Source of the DNA: DUQX01 sp050948825 | Lineage (GTDB): Bacteria > Bacillota > Dethiobacteria > DTU022 > UBA8154 | DNA length: 64,000 nt | Direction of reading: 5' to 3' | NCBI GenBank assembly: GCA_050948825.1 | Contig: JBMNEO010000012.1 | Location: forward strand, 35,178-99,177 | Notes under the pieces: model-generated | What the model was told of the DNA's origin: nothing | The model's database searches: none | Seen by the model: the letters and a program-made list of their open reading frames with translations, nothing else | In this document: positions 17,105-26,151 of the stretch, piece after piece | Layout: every line of letters begins with the position of its first letter | Numbering within the stretch: the stretch's first letter is position 1 | Program-made: the position numbers and the translations under genes

Positions 17105-18502
17105 TTACCGCTTTAAGTGAGAGCCGGAGGGGACCTTCTCTAAAAACATCCGGCCGACCTGCCAGATATCACCTGCGCCCATTGTCAGGATAAGATCGCC
17201 GCTTCTGGAATTCATCTCCAGGAAATGGACCATATCTTCCTTGCTCTGAATAAGGCGCACCCCGTCGTGTTTCCTCAGGCTGATCTCCCGGGCAAGCCTT
17301 TGAGAATTAATTCCCGGAAGGGGATCCTCCCCTGCGCTGTAGATATCATCAAGCAAAAGAAGATCTGCTTCATCAAATGCCTTTACAAAGTCATTCCATA
17401 AATAATTGGTCCGTGTAAAACGGTGGGGCTGAAAGACGCAGATAAGACGCCTGCCACTGCGGCGAGCCGCATTTAGAGTGGCCTTAATTTCCGTAGGGTG
17501 ATGTGCATAATCATCTACGATCAAAACCCCTTCTTTTTCTCCGACAATTTCAAAGCGGCGCTTTGCCCCCTTCAAAGGAGCATAAAGCATCCTGAATAAG
17601 CGGAAATTCTATTTCAAATAAAATTCCCACCGCAATTGCTCCCAGTGCATTAAGAGCGTTATGTATTCCGGGGACGTTTAAGTCGAATTCTCCCCAGGTT
17701 TTTATGCTTGAAGTATACCTGAAAGCTTGAGCCGAATTCCAACCATTCCATTCCTCCGCCCCTTATATCCAAACCATCCGTAAAACCATAGGTCAACACG
17801 TCCGGGGTTAACCCCGGCCTTATTTTCTGCAGAATAGGGTCATCGCCGCAGATTACCGCTGTGCCTCCCCCCCGCACGTTATTAATAAAATAGGAATAGG
17901 ATTCTACCATCTTTTCAAAATTGCCGTTGTAATGTTCCAGGTGATCAGCCTCAATGTTGGTAACCAGGGCTACGATAAGGTCTGTATCTCAGAAAAGAAT
18001 GATCGCTTTCACATGCCTCGGCCACAATATATTTACTTTTCCCCAGTCTGGCATTGCCCTGAAAAAAGGAAACCTCTCCACCGATTATAGAAGTTGGATC
18101 AAGGCCGCCTTTTTCCAGCATTAAAGAAAGCATCGCTGTTGTAGTTGTCTTCCCATGAGTCCCCGCCACGGCAATGCCGTACTGATCATTCAAAACCGCC
18201 GCAAGCAGTTCGGAACGATGCCACAGTGGGATACCTCTTTCACCGGCGGCCAGCATTTCAGGGTTATGGGGGGGTATGGCGGTGGAATAAACCAGCAACT
18301 GAGCATCCCCAAGTTGTTCAGGGTTGTGTCCGATAAAAATTTTCGCCCCTTTCTCCCGCAATAGCTCTGTCAGGCTGGAGCTTTTAATATCAGAACCCCT
18401 TACACTGTAACCTGCCTCGAGCAGGAGAAAAGCAAGGGCGCTCATCCCATAGCCGCCGATGCCGACGAAGTGAACTTTCCTTAACCGATTCAACAAGTAC
18501 AA
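17105..18502 (-). pseudogene. murC: murC (UDP-N-acetylmuramate-L-alanine ligase), broken by three frameshifts
   Basis: Joined across frames, the region gives a near full-length MurC of about 466 codons. The N-terminal frame (18502-17951) has 'VHFVGIGGYGMSALAFLL' and the ATP site 'GTHGKTTTTAMLSLML'. After a shift near 17980 it resumes as 'LIVALVTNIEADHLEHYNGN' in another frame. A second shift near 17692 lies between 'QVYFKHKNLG' and 'EFDLNVPGIHNALNALGA'. A third near 17587 precedes 'GAKRRFEIVGEKEGV' and 'DDYAHHPTEIKATL'. Each shift corresponds to one extra base or two missing bases. MurC adds L-alanine to UDP-MurNAc and is normally essential, so either these are sequence errors or another copy exists. 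Confidence 0.85.
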
Positions 18503-18858
18503 CCCTTCTTTCGGGACAAAGTATTAGTTGGAGCTCATATTATAACATATTTATTTTCTTGAAACTTGTGAGGAAGACAGATGCAATATTTATCCATTTA
18601 ATTATGTTAATTAAAAAAGAGGAATATTTACTTCAAACAAGCATATAATAGTAAGATTAACTTTTTGTCTCCACAAGTAATTCACAGTATCCACATAATT
18701 ATCCACAGGCAAAGCGCCATTTCTTGGACAACCCCGCATTACTATCCACATATTTCCACATTGGTTACATAAAGTTGTTGTCGTAAATCCGCTAAAAAGG
18801 TCGAAACAGCAAGTAATGGATGAACATTGATAAAAAATAAATTAAACCTTTGTTTTGC
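18503..18858 (+). other. AT-rich gap with a DnaA-box-like cluster
   Basis: Within 75 bp on the plus strand lie GTATCCACA (18687-18695), the perfect consensus TTATCCACA (18699-18707), CTATCCACA (18742-18750) and ATTTCCACA (18752-18760). A strongly AT-rich stretch (18530-18660) lies to the left, including TTATCCATT near 18590. All boxes share one orientation. No dnaA, dnaN, rpmH or parAB genes are nearby, so this may be a DnaA-titration or reactivation locus rather than the origin. No gene is visible. Confidence 0.55.
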
Positions 18859-19878
18859 TCAATCAAGCTCTAAATTGGGGATGGCATTTAAATCCCAGGG
18901 TGCAGTACGGCCCTGGTGCAGGTAAAAGTAACCGGCGGAGGCGATCATGGCGCCGTTATCTGTACACAACTCCGCAGGCGGATAAACTAATTCAATTCTC
19001 TCATTGGATAACCGTTGCCTGAGTCTTCTTCTCAGCTCACCGTTAGCAGCCACACCTCCGGCCAGAAGAAACTGTTTTGTCTCTATTTTCCTGATCGCCA
19101 TGTGAGATTTTTCAACAAGAACATCTACAACAGCGTCCTGAAAAGCGGCAGCAAGGTCAGCAGGCTTCACCTTGTTCCCCTTTTCCGCCTCCCGCCGGAT
19201 ACAATTTAACACCGACGTTTTCACCCCGCTGAAACTAAAATCCAGCTTTCCTTCCTCGGTCATCAGCGCACGGGGAAAGTTAAAAACCCCAGCATCACCC
19301 TGCTGTGCCAACCGGTCTATAATTGCGCCTCCCGGGAACCCGAGTCCAAGCGCTCTGGCCACTTTATCAAAAACCTCCCCGGCAGCATCATCCCTGGTTC
19401 TGCCGATGGTTTCGATTCGCCCGTGATCATGCATATAAATAAGTGAGGTATGTCCCCCCGAGACAACCAAACAGAGAAGCGGAAAAGTAATCACAGTTCC
19501 TGTTAAAAAATTGGCATAAATGTGTCCTTCCAGGTGATTAACGGCCATTAAGGGTAAATCAAGGGTATAAGCCAGGGCTTTTGCTACAGAAACCCCAACC
19601 AGCAAAGAACCTACCAGCCCGGGTCCATAAGTAACGGCAATACCGTCCAAATCGCTTAAAGCAACCCCGGCCTTGCTCAGGGCTTCGTCTATTACAGGAT
19701 TAATATAATCCAGATGGCAGCGCGAAGCGATCTCCGGCACGATCCCGCCAAAACGACGGTGAAATTGTTCCTGTGTAGATACTACGTTGCTTAATACATT
19801 GCGCCCGTTGAGCACTACTGCCGCAGCGGTATCGTCACAGCTTGTTTCCAGTCCAAGGATTAATGTTTTACGGATCAC
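18859..19878 (-). CDS. tsaD: TsaD, tRNA N6-threonylcarbamoyladenosine transferase
   Basis: The protein opens 'LILGLETSCDDTAAAVV' and carries 'HLEGHIYANFL' with the metal-binding histidines, 'VSGGHTSLIY' and 'LLAGGVAANGELRRRL', all hallmarks of TsaD/Gcp. It transfers the threonylcarbamoyl group to A37 of ANN-decoding tRNAs. I start it at the GTG at 19878, eight bases after GGAGGAAGGAG, giving a GTGA overlap with the rimI stop and 339 residues; an in-frame ATG at 19905 lies before that ribosome site. It is the last gene of tsaE-tsaB-rimI-tsaD. Confidence 0.95.
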   Translation of the reverse strand: MIRKTLILGLETSCDDTAAAVVLNGRNVLSNVVSTQEQFHRRFGGIVPEIASRCHLDYINPVIDEALSKAGVALSDLDGIAVTYGPGLVGSLLVGVSVAKALAYTLDLPLMAVNHLEGHIYANFLTGTVITFPLLCLVVSGGHTSLIYMHDHGRIETIGRTRDDAAGEVFDKVARALGLGFPGGAIIDRLAQQGDAGVFNFPRALMTEEGKLDFSFSGVKTSVLNCIRREAEKGNKVKPADLAAAFQDAVVDVLVEKSHMAIRKIETKQFLLAGGVAANGELRRRLRQRLSNERIELVYPPAELCTDNGAMIASAGYFYLHQGRTAPWDLNAIPNLELD

Positions 19879-20363
19879 CCATAGCACTCCTTCCTCCCGC
19901 TGCATATGAAATCGTCTGCTTTAAGCATCATTACCAGAGCATCTTCGTCAAGATAATAGTTTTTTCGAAGAGTAATTACTTTAAAATTAAATTTTTCATA
20001 GAGTTTCTGCGCATTCCGGTTAGAAGCCCTCACTTCTAAAAATGCTTTGCCGGCACCTTTTGCAAAAGCTTCTTCCAGCATATTATTCAATATTATTGTA
20101 CCAATACCTGCCCTCCGGTGGTGTGGATGAACCGCCAGGGTCGTGATATGCGCCTCGTCTAAAACAATCCATATACCCCCATAGCCGATAATCATTGTGC
20201 TTTCTTTAAAACGCGCCACGATATAATAGGCATACTTGTTCTGGGTTATCTCAGCATAGAAAGAATCCCTTGACCAGGAAGTTGAAAGAAATGAACCCCG
20301 TTCAATAAACAGCACCTGATCTAAATGGGCTGCTGTCATGGGGGTAATATCTAACTGCAACAC
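19875..20363 (-). CDS. rimI: RimI-type ribosomal protein alanine N-acetyltransferase
   Basis: The 162-residue GNAT protein contains the acetyl-CoA loop 'LAVHPHHRRAGIGTIIL' and 'FLEVRASNRNAQKLYEKFNF', typical of RimI, which acetylates the N-terminus of ribosomal protein S18. The start is a GTG 2 bp after the tsaB stop and the end overlaps tsaD by 4 bp, so it is embedded in the t6A operon, an arrangement common in Bacillota. Confidence 0.9.
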   Translation of the reverse strand: MLQLDITPMTAAHLDQVLFIERGSFLSTSWSRDSFYAEITQNKYAYYIVARFKESTMIIGYGGIWIVLDEAHITTLAVHPHHRRAGIGTIILNNMLEEAFAKGAGKAFLEVRASNRNAQKLYEKFNFKVITLRKNYYLDEDALVMMLKADDFICSGRKECYG

Positions 20364-20365
20364 AA

Positions 20366-21079
20366 CTAGGACATCCTTCCCTGGCTTTTTTTCTGCAGCT
20401 TCCTTTCCGCCTCAGAAATACGAATATAAAAGGGCTTTATAGCATAAGGAGAAATTGAACCGTCTTCTGCCCAAATCCTTGCCCCTTTCTGAAGAACCAG
20501 AGAAGCACGATTAAGCCGCGATGAATAAGGCATTTCCCGGCATCTCTCCCCAAGGGCAGCCCTTAGAATTTCTCCAATATTTTCCGGATAATCGCCTAAA
20601 AAAATGATATCTTCATGGTAGGCATCCAGTTTGCGGCACAGCTCTTCCACCGATATGGCCGCTGCTCCTTCAACCATCACCGCCCCTCCGGGACCTCCCC
20701 GGTAAAGAGCTGTATAGACCTGGTTTTTCCTGGCATTTAAGACCGGACAAATTAAGCCTTTGTGGAAAATACAGGCTTCTGCCAGGGCATCAAGGGTCAT
20801 AACCCCCACAACGGGAATGTTTAACCCCAGGCATAATCCTTTTGCTGTTGCCATACCGATGCGGATACCGGTAAATGATCCCGGCCCCACGCATACGGCA
20901 ACACCCTGCAGCTTGTTTTTGGGAATCCCGGCATCTTTTAAAAGTGAAATAATCAGGGGCATCAGACGCTGCGAGTGTGTATTATCCGTATTTAAAAGAT
21001 ATTCCGCCCAAACCCTTTCCGTATTACCAAGAGCTACACTGCAAACTCTGGTTGTGGTATCAAGAGCAAGAAGCAGCAC
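20366..21079 (-). CDS. tsaB: TsaB, t6A synthesis scaffold subunit
   Basis: The 237-residue ASKHA-fold protein starts 'LLLALDTTTRVCSVALG' and has 'VCVGPGSFTGIRIGMATAKG', the TsaB signature. TsaB is a catalytically inactive TsaD paralogue that forms the TsaB-TsaD-TsaE complex. It starts at a GTG that overlaps the tsaE end by 20 bp, with GAGGAG inside tsaE as ribosome site. The C-terminal part is of normal length. Confidence 0.93.
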   Translation of the reverse strand: MLLLALDTTTRVCSVALGNTERVWAEYLLNTDNTHSQRLMPLIISLLKDAGIPKNKLQGVAVCVGPGSFTGIRIGMATAKGLCLGLNIPVVGVMTLDALAEACIFHKGLICPVLNARKNQVYTALYRGGPGGAVMVEGAAAISVEELCRKLDAYHEDIIFLGDYPENIGEILRAALGERCREMPYSSRLNRASLVLQKGARIWAEDGSISPYAIKPFYIRISEAERKLQKKSQGRMS

Positions 21080-21545
21080 TTTTCTTCAACTCCTCAATCA
21101 AAAAATCCTTCGTTTTATCCAATTGTATAAAATGAAGGATACGGGAATTTTCGAGATCCCGCGGGTCTTTCCTTATATCGATCTCCAGCCTGGCAGCAGG
21201 CAAAAAATGAGGAAATTTATTCGCCCATTCAATAAGGGTCAAGCCGTTTTCAGCATAAAAATATTCTTCTAAGCCAAGCTCTTCCAGTTCCTCCTCGTCT
21301 TCCAGGCGGTAAAAATCAAAATGATATAACTCCAGCCTTCCCTGGTAAAGGTTCATAATCACATAAGAGGGGCTGCTAACATTATTTATAACCCTCAACC
21401 CTTCGGCAACTCCACGGGCAAAAACCGTTTTCCCGGCTCCCAGTTCGCCATTTAAAGCTATAACTGTACATCCGGGCACAATTTCTCCTAGAATTCTGCC
21501 GATTTTCTTTGTCATCTTTACCCCGGTACTTTTTAGAGTAAGCAT
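21060..21545 (-). CDS. tsaE: TsaE, t6A synthesis P-loop ATPase
   Basis: The 161-residue protein has Walker A 'LNGELGAGKTVFARGVAEGL', 'VSSPSYVIMNLYQ' and the Trp-containing 'LTLIEWANKFP', all family markers. It powers turnover of the TsaB-TsaD complex. It is the first gene of the operon tsaE-tsaB-rimI-tsaD and is divergent from the PRC-barrel gene, with a 114-bp gap that holds both promoters. Confidence 0.93.
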   Translation of the reverse strand: MLTLKSTGVKMTKKIGRILGEIVPGCTVIALNGELGAGKTVFARGVAEGLRVINNVSSPSYVIMNLYQGRLELYHFDFYRLEDEEELEELGLEEYFYAENGLTLIEWANKFPHFLPAARLEIDIRKDPRDLENSRILHFIQLDKTKDFLIEELKKSAASCS

Positions 21546-21659
21546 ACTTAATTATATCTTCTGCGGCTGCTAAAAGCAACTTTACAATGAAAACGCGGCT
21601 AAGTAATAAGTAGAAATTAAATATTAATATGGTATAAACCAAACAAATAAGATAAAAAT

Positions 21660-22952
21660 ATGAAGAAGGGGGTGTTTGAAATCAGGGCAAAATTAATTAA
21701 AGGATTTCCTGTAGTGGATCTGGAAGATGGTTCCATGGCGGGAAGAGTGCAAAACTTAATTTTGGATCCCGCCGGGAAAAAAGTTGCCGGGTTCCTGGTC
21801 GGGGAAAAAGGACTGCTTAAAGGGCGTTCGCAAATTATTTTATATGAACAGGTCTCCCATATCGGCAGGGATGCCATTACTATCAATAACAAAGAAAACC
21901 TGGCAGCAGAAGAAGACCATCCTGAACAGGAGGTTTCCAGGGATTATTCTTTTCTAGGAAACAGTGTTATCAGCAGTGAGGGAGATTATATCGCCAGGGT
22001 TCAGGATTTCACCTTTTCTATTCAAACAGGGGAAATTGAAAGCCTCCTGCTTTATGATTTTAGAAGCAAAGAAAAAATAGATAGAAATATTTTTCTATCT
22101 ATGCATGGAGTTCAAAAGCTGGGAAAAGATTATGTTATTGCAGAAGCAGACTACGCCGCTTACTTGAGTGAGGGAGAAAAAGATGAAGGGCGCGAAGATG
22201 AGGAACATGGCAAAGGAAAAGAGGCCGCCTATTCTCTGGAGATGAGGGCAATTGAATTTGCCCTGCACAAAGAAGCAGCGTTTACAGTTAAAAATCTTCA
22301 CGGCGAAATAATTGTTGAAAAGGGCCAGAGAATAACATACGATACCATTGAAAGAGCGCGTGCTTCAGGGAAGCTTTACCAGGTTCTTTTTGCGGCTGGA
22401 GCAGGGGAACTTCTGGACAGCATAGATTTCACCTTAGAAAAACTGGATCAGGGAAGCGACCGTCTTCTGCAAGCATGGCAAATTTTTAAAAAAAAATCCT
22501 CCTACATCTTCAGAGGTACGGAACATAACGGTAAAAAAGACAAACAACATAAAGAGGCGCAAGCCTTTGAAGGGCCTGGTGAGGAGAAACCGCCTTATAT
22601 TAAAGAAGAGTATAAACCGGGGGAAATACAGCACTCGCTGGCGGAGGTATTCGACAACATCAAGGAGATCTGGAGGCGCCTGGAAAAGGAGGTTTCCAGG
22701 GAAGGAAAAGAGCTCGCACATGAATCCAGAGAAAAAATGAAAGAGTATGCATTAAACAAAAAAGCAAATTTCAGCATAAGAAACGGTGAAGGAAATATAC
22801 TGCTGCAGGGCGGTGAAATAATAACAGAAGAAATAATTGCAGCCGCTGAAGCTGCCAACAAAATTCCTTCCCTTTTCCTGGCGGCAATTTCCAGCGAAGC
22901 AGAGGAAAGCCTCAGTGCTCTGGGTGAAAAAATAAGGGATATCTTTCATTAA
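21660..22952 (+). CDS. PRC-barrel domain protein with a duplicated C-terminal module
   Basis: Residues about 5-80 ('GFPVVDLEDGSMAGRVQNLI') and 95-165 ('GNSVISSEGDYIARVQDFTF') are two PRC-barrel domains, which bind proteins or RNA in photosynthetic, ribosome-maturation and sporulation factors. The rest is highly charged and contains two related modules: 'IEFALHKEAAFTVKNLHGEI' near 195 and 'YALNKKANFSIRNGEGNI' near 360, each followed by a Gly-Ile/Glu-rich turn and helix. This suggests an internal duplication. The ATG at 21660 lacks a strong Shine-Dalgarno. Function is unknown; similar two-barrel proteins occur in spore formers. Confidence 0.75.
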   Translation: MKKGVFEIRAKLIKGFPVVDLEDGSMAGRVQNLILDPAGKKVAGFLVGEKGLLKGRSQIILYEQVSHIGRDAITINNKENLAAEEDHPEQEVSRDYSFLGNSVISSEGDYIARVQDFTFSIQTGEIESLLLYDFRSKEKIDRNIFLSMHGVQKLGKDYVIAEADYAAYLSEGEKDEGREDEEHGKGKEAAYSLEMRAIEFALHKEAAFTVKNLHGEIIVEKGQRITYDTIERARASGKLYQVLFAAGAGELLDSIDFTLEKLDQGSDRLLQAWQIFKKKSSYIFRGTEHNGKKDKQHKEAQAFEGPGEEKPPYIKEEYKPGEIQHSLAEVFDNIKEIWRRLEKEVSREGKELAHESREKMKEYALNKKANFSIRNGEGNILLQGGEIITEEIIAAAEAANKIPSLFLAAISSEAEESLSALGEKIRDIFH

Positions 22953-23023
22953 TGCGACAGGGGACGGTTCTCGCTGTCGCACTCAATTGTGAGTGCGACA
23001 GCGAGAACCGTCCCCAATGTCGC
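22953..23023. terminator. Large REP-like palindrome between convergent genes (probable bidirectional terminator)
   Basis: The arms GCGACAGGGGACGGTTCTCG plus CTGTCGCACTCA and their complement meet around ATTG, giving a near-perfect hairpin of about 33 bp per arm. It fills the whole space between the PRC-barrel stop codon and the hisC stop codon. It is the most complete member of the GGGACGGTTCTC repeat family seen here. Confidence 0.75.
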
Positions 23024-23024
23024 G

Positions 23025-24125
23025 TTAGCGCATTTCCTGGAGTGTTTCTTCGAGCGCCTGGATAAAACGCCTGTTACCTTCTTCACGGGCGATAGAAACA
23101 CGAATATGCTGGGGATAGCCAAAGATATCCCCGGTCCGTACAATAATCCCTTTACGCAAAAGCCTTTGGAAAAGCTCTTTGGAGTCCACCCCTGTATCAA
23201 CAAAGATAAAATTGGCCTGTGTAGGGATATGGTTAAGGCCCATCCTCTTCAGCTCTCCCGCAAGGTATTCTTTGCCGGCAGCATTTACTTTTTTTACTTC
23301 CTGAAGATGTCCTTCATCTTCCAGCGCTGCTCTTGCAGCGACCTGTGCCAGAGAATTCACATTAAACGGCTCGCGCACAGTATTAAGATCGGTTATGATC
23401 TGCTCCGGGGCAAGCCCATACCCTACCCGTAAACCAGCAAGACCGTAAATCTTGGAAAAAGTACGTAAAATAAGCACATTGCTGCCACGCTTAATCAATT
23501 CCAGACTATCCGGGTACGAAGGATCGTCAACAAACTCCCGGTAGGCTTCATCCAGGACGATCAGGACTTCCGGAGGCACTTTTTTCAAAAAACCCTCCAG
23601 TTCATCTTTATTCACGATAGTACCCGTGGGGTTATTGGGATTGCAGATATAGATAATTCTCGTCCTGCCGGTAATTGCCCCCGCCATAGCCTCTAAATCA
23701 TGGTAAAAATCTTTACAGGGCACGTTAATTGGAACGGCGTCCATCAACCGGGCGGAAAATTCGTACTCCGAAAAGGAGGGCTGGGCCATGATAATCTCGT
23801 CCCCGGGATTTAAATATGCTGCCCCCAGCAGGGTAATAAGCTCATCGGCACCGTTCCCCAAAACGATATTTTCTTCTTTGATCCCAAGTTTTCCGGCAAG
23901 GGATCGTTTAAGATAGAAACTATTACCATCAGGATAATAATTGATCTTATGTAAGTAATCCTTTATCGCCTCCATTGCCAGCGGGGAAGGCCCCAGGGGG
24001 TTCTCATTTGAAGCCATCTTAACAACATTTGAAAGCCCCAGCTCTCTCTCCACTTCCTCGATTGGTTTTCCAGGGACATACGGGGTGATGCTCTCCAGAC
24101 ATCGCCTTTTTTGGGGTTTTTTCAT
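23025..24125 (-). CDS. hisC: Histidinol-phosphate aminotransferase
   Basis: The 366-residue fold-type I PLP enzyme begins 'YVPGKPIEEVERELGLSNVV' and has 'NENPLGPSP', 'ICNPNNPTGTIV' and the PLP lysine in 'RTFSKIYGLAGLRVGYG'. HisC converts imidazole-acetol phosphate to histidinol phosphate; close relatives act on aromatic amino acids. No other his genes are in the window, so a role in tyrosine or phenylalanine transamination is also possible. It is transcribed after the NUDIX gene with a 125-bp gap. Confidence 0.88.
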   Translation of the reverse strand: MKKPQKRRCLESITPYVPGKPIEEVERELGLSNVVKMASNENPLGPSPLAMEAIKDYLHKINYYPDGNSFYLKRSLAGKLGIKEENIVLGNGADELITLLGAAYLNPGDEIIMAQPSFSEYEFSARLMDAVPINVPCKDFYHDLEAMAGAITGRTRIIYICNPNNPTGTIVNKDELEGFLKKVPPEVLIVLDEAYREFVDDPSYPDSLELIKRGSNVLILRTFSKIYGLAGLRVGYGLAPEQIITDLNTVREPFNVNSLAQVAARAALEDEGHLQEVKKVNAAGKEYLAGELKRMGLNHIPTQANFIFVDTGVDSKELFQRLLRKGIIVRTGDIFGYPQHIRVSIAREEGNRRFIQALEETLQEMR

Positions 24126-24250
24126 TACTTCACTTCCTTTTAACTGTAATTAATTAAATTTTAGTAACAATTAGATTGCTTATGAAAGTATAATAATAGC
24201 TAAGAATTTTCGCCACAGCAAACCGAAATCCTTCCCAAACGGCTCAATAA

Positions 24251-24823
24251 TTAACCTGCCTGATTATCCACCTTCGAAAGATAATTTGCAGCCATCAGCA
24301 AGCCGATAAGTGTTTTCCCATCCTCAATTTCCCCGTTTGAAACCATTTTTAAAGCTTCGGGAATAGCAAAACTTTCCACTTCGAGAAATTCCCCTTCCTC
24401 CTTAGCGGCGGCTTCATCCCTTACCAGATCACGAGCAAGATACATGTAAAGCACCTCATTGGAAAAACCGGGGGAACTATAAAAAAAAGCCATCCGCTGC
24501 AAGTTCTCAGTCCTGAACCCAATTTCCTCGGCCAGCTCACGCTGTGCACAATGCAAAGGGTCTTCTCCCGGCTCCAGCCTCCCGGCAGGAATCTCCAAAA
24601 GAACCTTTTCAATAGCTTTACGATACTGTCTAACAAGATATACTCTATCATCTTTTACAGGGACTATTCCCACCGCACCGCTATTAACCACTTCAACAAT
24701 TTCCCGCTTGCTTTCTTTCCCGTCCGGCAACTGCACCCGGTCCAGGCGAACACTAATAATTTTACCGCTGTATATTTCCTTGCTGCTTATAGTTTTTTCA
24801 TTTAAGTTCATTTTATCAGCCAA
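24251..24823 (-). CDS. NUDIX hydrolase, ADP-ribose pyrophosphatase type
   Basis: The 190-residue protein carries the NUDIX box across 'GRLEPGEDPLHCAQRELAEE' continuing into IGF, with the REXXEE metal ligands. The preceding 'VYLVRQYRKAIEKVLLEIPA' is typical of ADP-ribose pyrophosphatase (NudF/YqkG). The usual reaction is ADP-ribose to AMP and ribose 5-phosphate. It lies 36 bp after ubiX on the same strand. Some NUDIX enzymes remove one phosphate from isoprenyl diphosphates, so a role in making dimethylallyl monophosphate for UbiX is conceivable but speculative. Confidence 0.88.
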   Translation of the reverse strand: MADKMNLNEKTISSKEIYSGKIISVRLDRVQLPDGKESKREIVEVVNSGAVGIVPVKDDRVYLVRQYRKAIEKVLLEIPAGRLEPGEDPLHCAQRELAEEIGFRTENLQRMAFFYSSPGFSNEVLYMYLARDLVRDEAAAKEEGEFLEVESFAIPEALKMVSNGEIEDGKTLIGLLMAANYLSKVDNQAG

Positions 24824-24859
24824 TTTCCCCCTCCGGTAAATAAAGTCAAGGATAAAAAA

Positions 24860-25426
24860 TCATAAACTGTTTGCGCCCTGCCAGCGGCTGAAAAGGTTAT
24901 GTTCCAGCCCAAACTGGTCCAAAATTTTGCCTACAGTATGATTAATAATATCTTCCATGGTTTTGGGAAGGTTGTAGTAGGCCGGCATCGGCGGTAAGAT
25001 AATCCCGCCAACCGCAGCCACCCTGGTCATTAACTGCAGATGCCCCAGGTGTAAGGGTGTCTCTCTTACGACCAGCACCAGCTTTCTTTTTTCCTTTAAA
25101 GCCACATCCGCAGACCTGATCAGCAAATTCTCATTGTAAGAATTAGCGATCGCCGAAAGACTTTTTATGGAACAAGGTGCAATAATCATCCCGTCCGTCT
25201 TAAAAGAACCGCTGGCTATAGAAGCTCCGATATTGCGTATATCATGGACTTCTGCAGCCATCTTTTCAATTGTATGAATGTCATTGCCGGTTTCAAGAAG
25301 TATTGTCTTCTTTCCTGCATCCGAAATAACCAGATGGGTCTCTACCCCCAACTGCTGCAATACTTCAAGTGTACGAATACCATAAATGGCCCCGGTAGCA
25401 CCAGAAATACCCACTATTAACTTCAT
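24860..25426 (-). CDS. ubiX: UbiX-family flavin prenyltransferase
   Basis: The 188-residue flavoprotein begins 'LIVGISGATGAIYGIRTLEV', has 'MIIAPCSIKSLSAIANSYNE' with the conserved PCS, and 'RKLVLVVRETPLHLGHLQLM', all UbiX/Pad1 markers. It joins a dimethylallyl group to reduced FMN to make prenylated FMN, the cofactor of UbiD-type decarboxylases. AAGGAG lies about eight bases before the ATG. No ubiD is in the window. Upstream genes on the same strand encode a flavin-kinase-like/HAD fusion and an IPP isomerase, which could supply both substrates. Confidence 0.93.
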   Translation of the reverse strand: MKLIVGISGATGAIYGIRTLEVLQQLGVETHLVISDAGKKTILLETGNDIHTIEKMAAEVHDIRNIGASIASGSFKTDGMIIAPCSIKSLSAIANSYNENLLIRSADVALKEKRKLVLVVRETPLHLGHLQLMTRVAAVGGIILPPMPAYYNLPKTMEDIINHTVGKILDQFGLEHNLFSRWQGANSL

Positions 25427-25503
25427 ATCAACAACTCCTTCCCCCGTTGATTACCTTATTATTACGGATCATTATTCGAGCCACGCCGTCGCTTAGCATA
25501 TTT

Positions 25504-26151
25504 CTATCTATACTCCCCGCGAAGGAGCTTGCCAACCTTTTTCTCCACATCTTTGATTAAAGAAGGGTTTTGTATGGCTGTCACTTCATTCCATGTATCC
25601 CATTCCCCGCAAAGAACACGGTACAAATCCTGGCAACCGCGCTCATAGAATATTTTATAGTCAGAGGTAATCTGAGCAGCAAGTCTTTCCAGATCGGAAT
25701 AAAGTTCGTCCCGCTCATGGGAATCATTAACCTGAAAAATAACGGTAACATGGGGGCTGCTTTTATCATTGGTCCCGATACGGCCTCGAACCGTCCGCGA
25801 CAGCGGGAATTTATCGTCCTGGTATTTCTCTAAAAGATCCAGACAATAGTCGAGCTTATTAAAAACAACAACTATTTTCCAGCAGTTTAGCGGTTCTTTC
25901 AGGATCAACCGGGACGGTGCCCCTTTAAGTTGTTCGTGTAGTTTTTCCAGGCAGGGAAGGCAGCGTTCATAAATGCTTTTTTTTGTTTCCTGCAGGCGGG
26001 GATGGTTTTCAAAACTCATCCAAAAACCCTTATTTACATCCCTTCTGCGGCCAACATAAATCTCCAAAATAAAAAGCCTCCACCCGTTATTCTTCAGCTT
26101 TATCTTAACGGAACTCCTTTTCCCTGTCAAATACATCCGGCAACTCATCAA
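25504..26151 (-). CDS. Protein of unknown function between the DUF120-HAD gene and ubiX
   Basis: I do not recognise the family. The protein is up to 215 residues and soluble. It is rich in charged residues, with 'NCWKIVVVFNKLDYCLDLL', 'SPHVTVIFQVNDSHERDELY' and 'GCQDLYRVLCGEWDTWNEV' as possible strand-helix units. The first ATG overlaps the upstream gene by 47 bp. An internal ATG at 26019, eight bases after AAGGG and opening 'MSFENHPRL', may be the true start and would give 171 residues. Its position inside the flavin/isoprenoid gene group suggests a related role, which is inference. Confidence 0.6.
   Translation of the reverse strand: MMSCRMYLTGKRSSVKIKLKNNGWRLFILEIYVGRRRDVNKGFWMSFENHPRLQETKKSIYERCLPCLEKLHEQLKGAPSRLILKEPLNCWKIVVVFNKLDYCLDLLEKYQDDKFPLSRTVRGRIGTNDKSSPHVTVIFQVNDSHERDELYSDLERLAAQITSDYKIFYERGCQDLYRVLCGEWDTWNEVTAIQNPSLIKDVEKKVGKLLRGEYR

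Noticed and set aside
18530..18760. Chromosomal replication origin
   Set aside because: DnaA boxes are present, but no dnaA, dnaN, rpmH, gyrase or partition genes adjoin it, so I report it as a DnaA-box cluster only.
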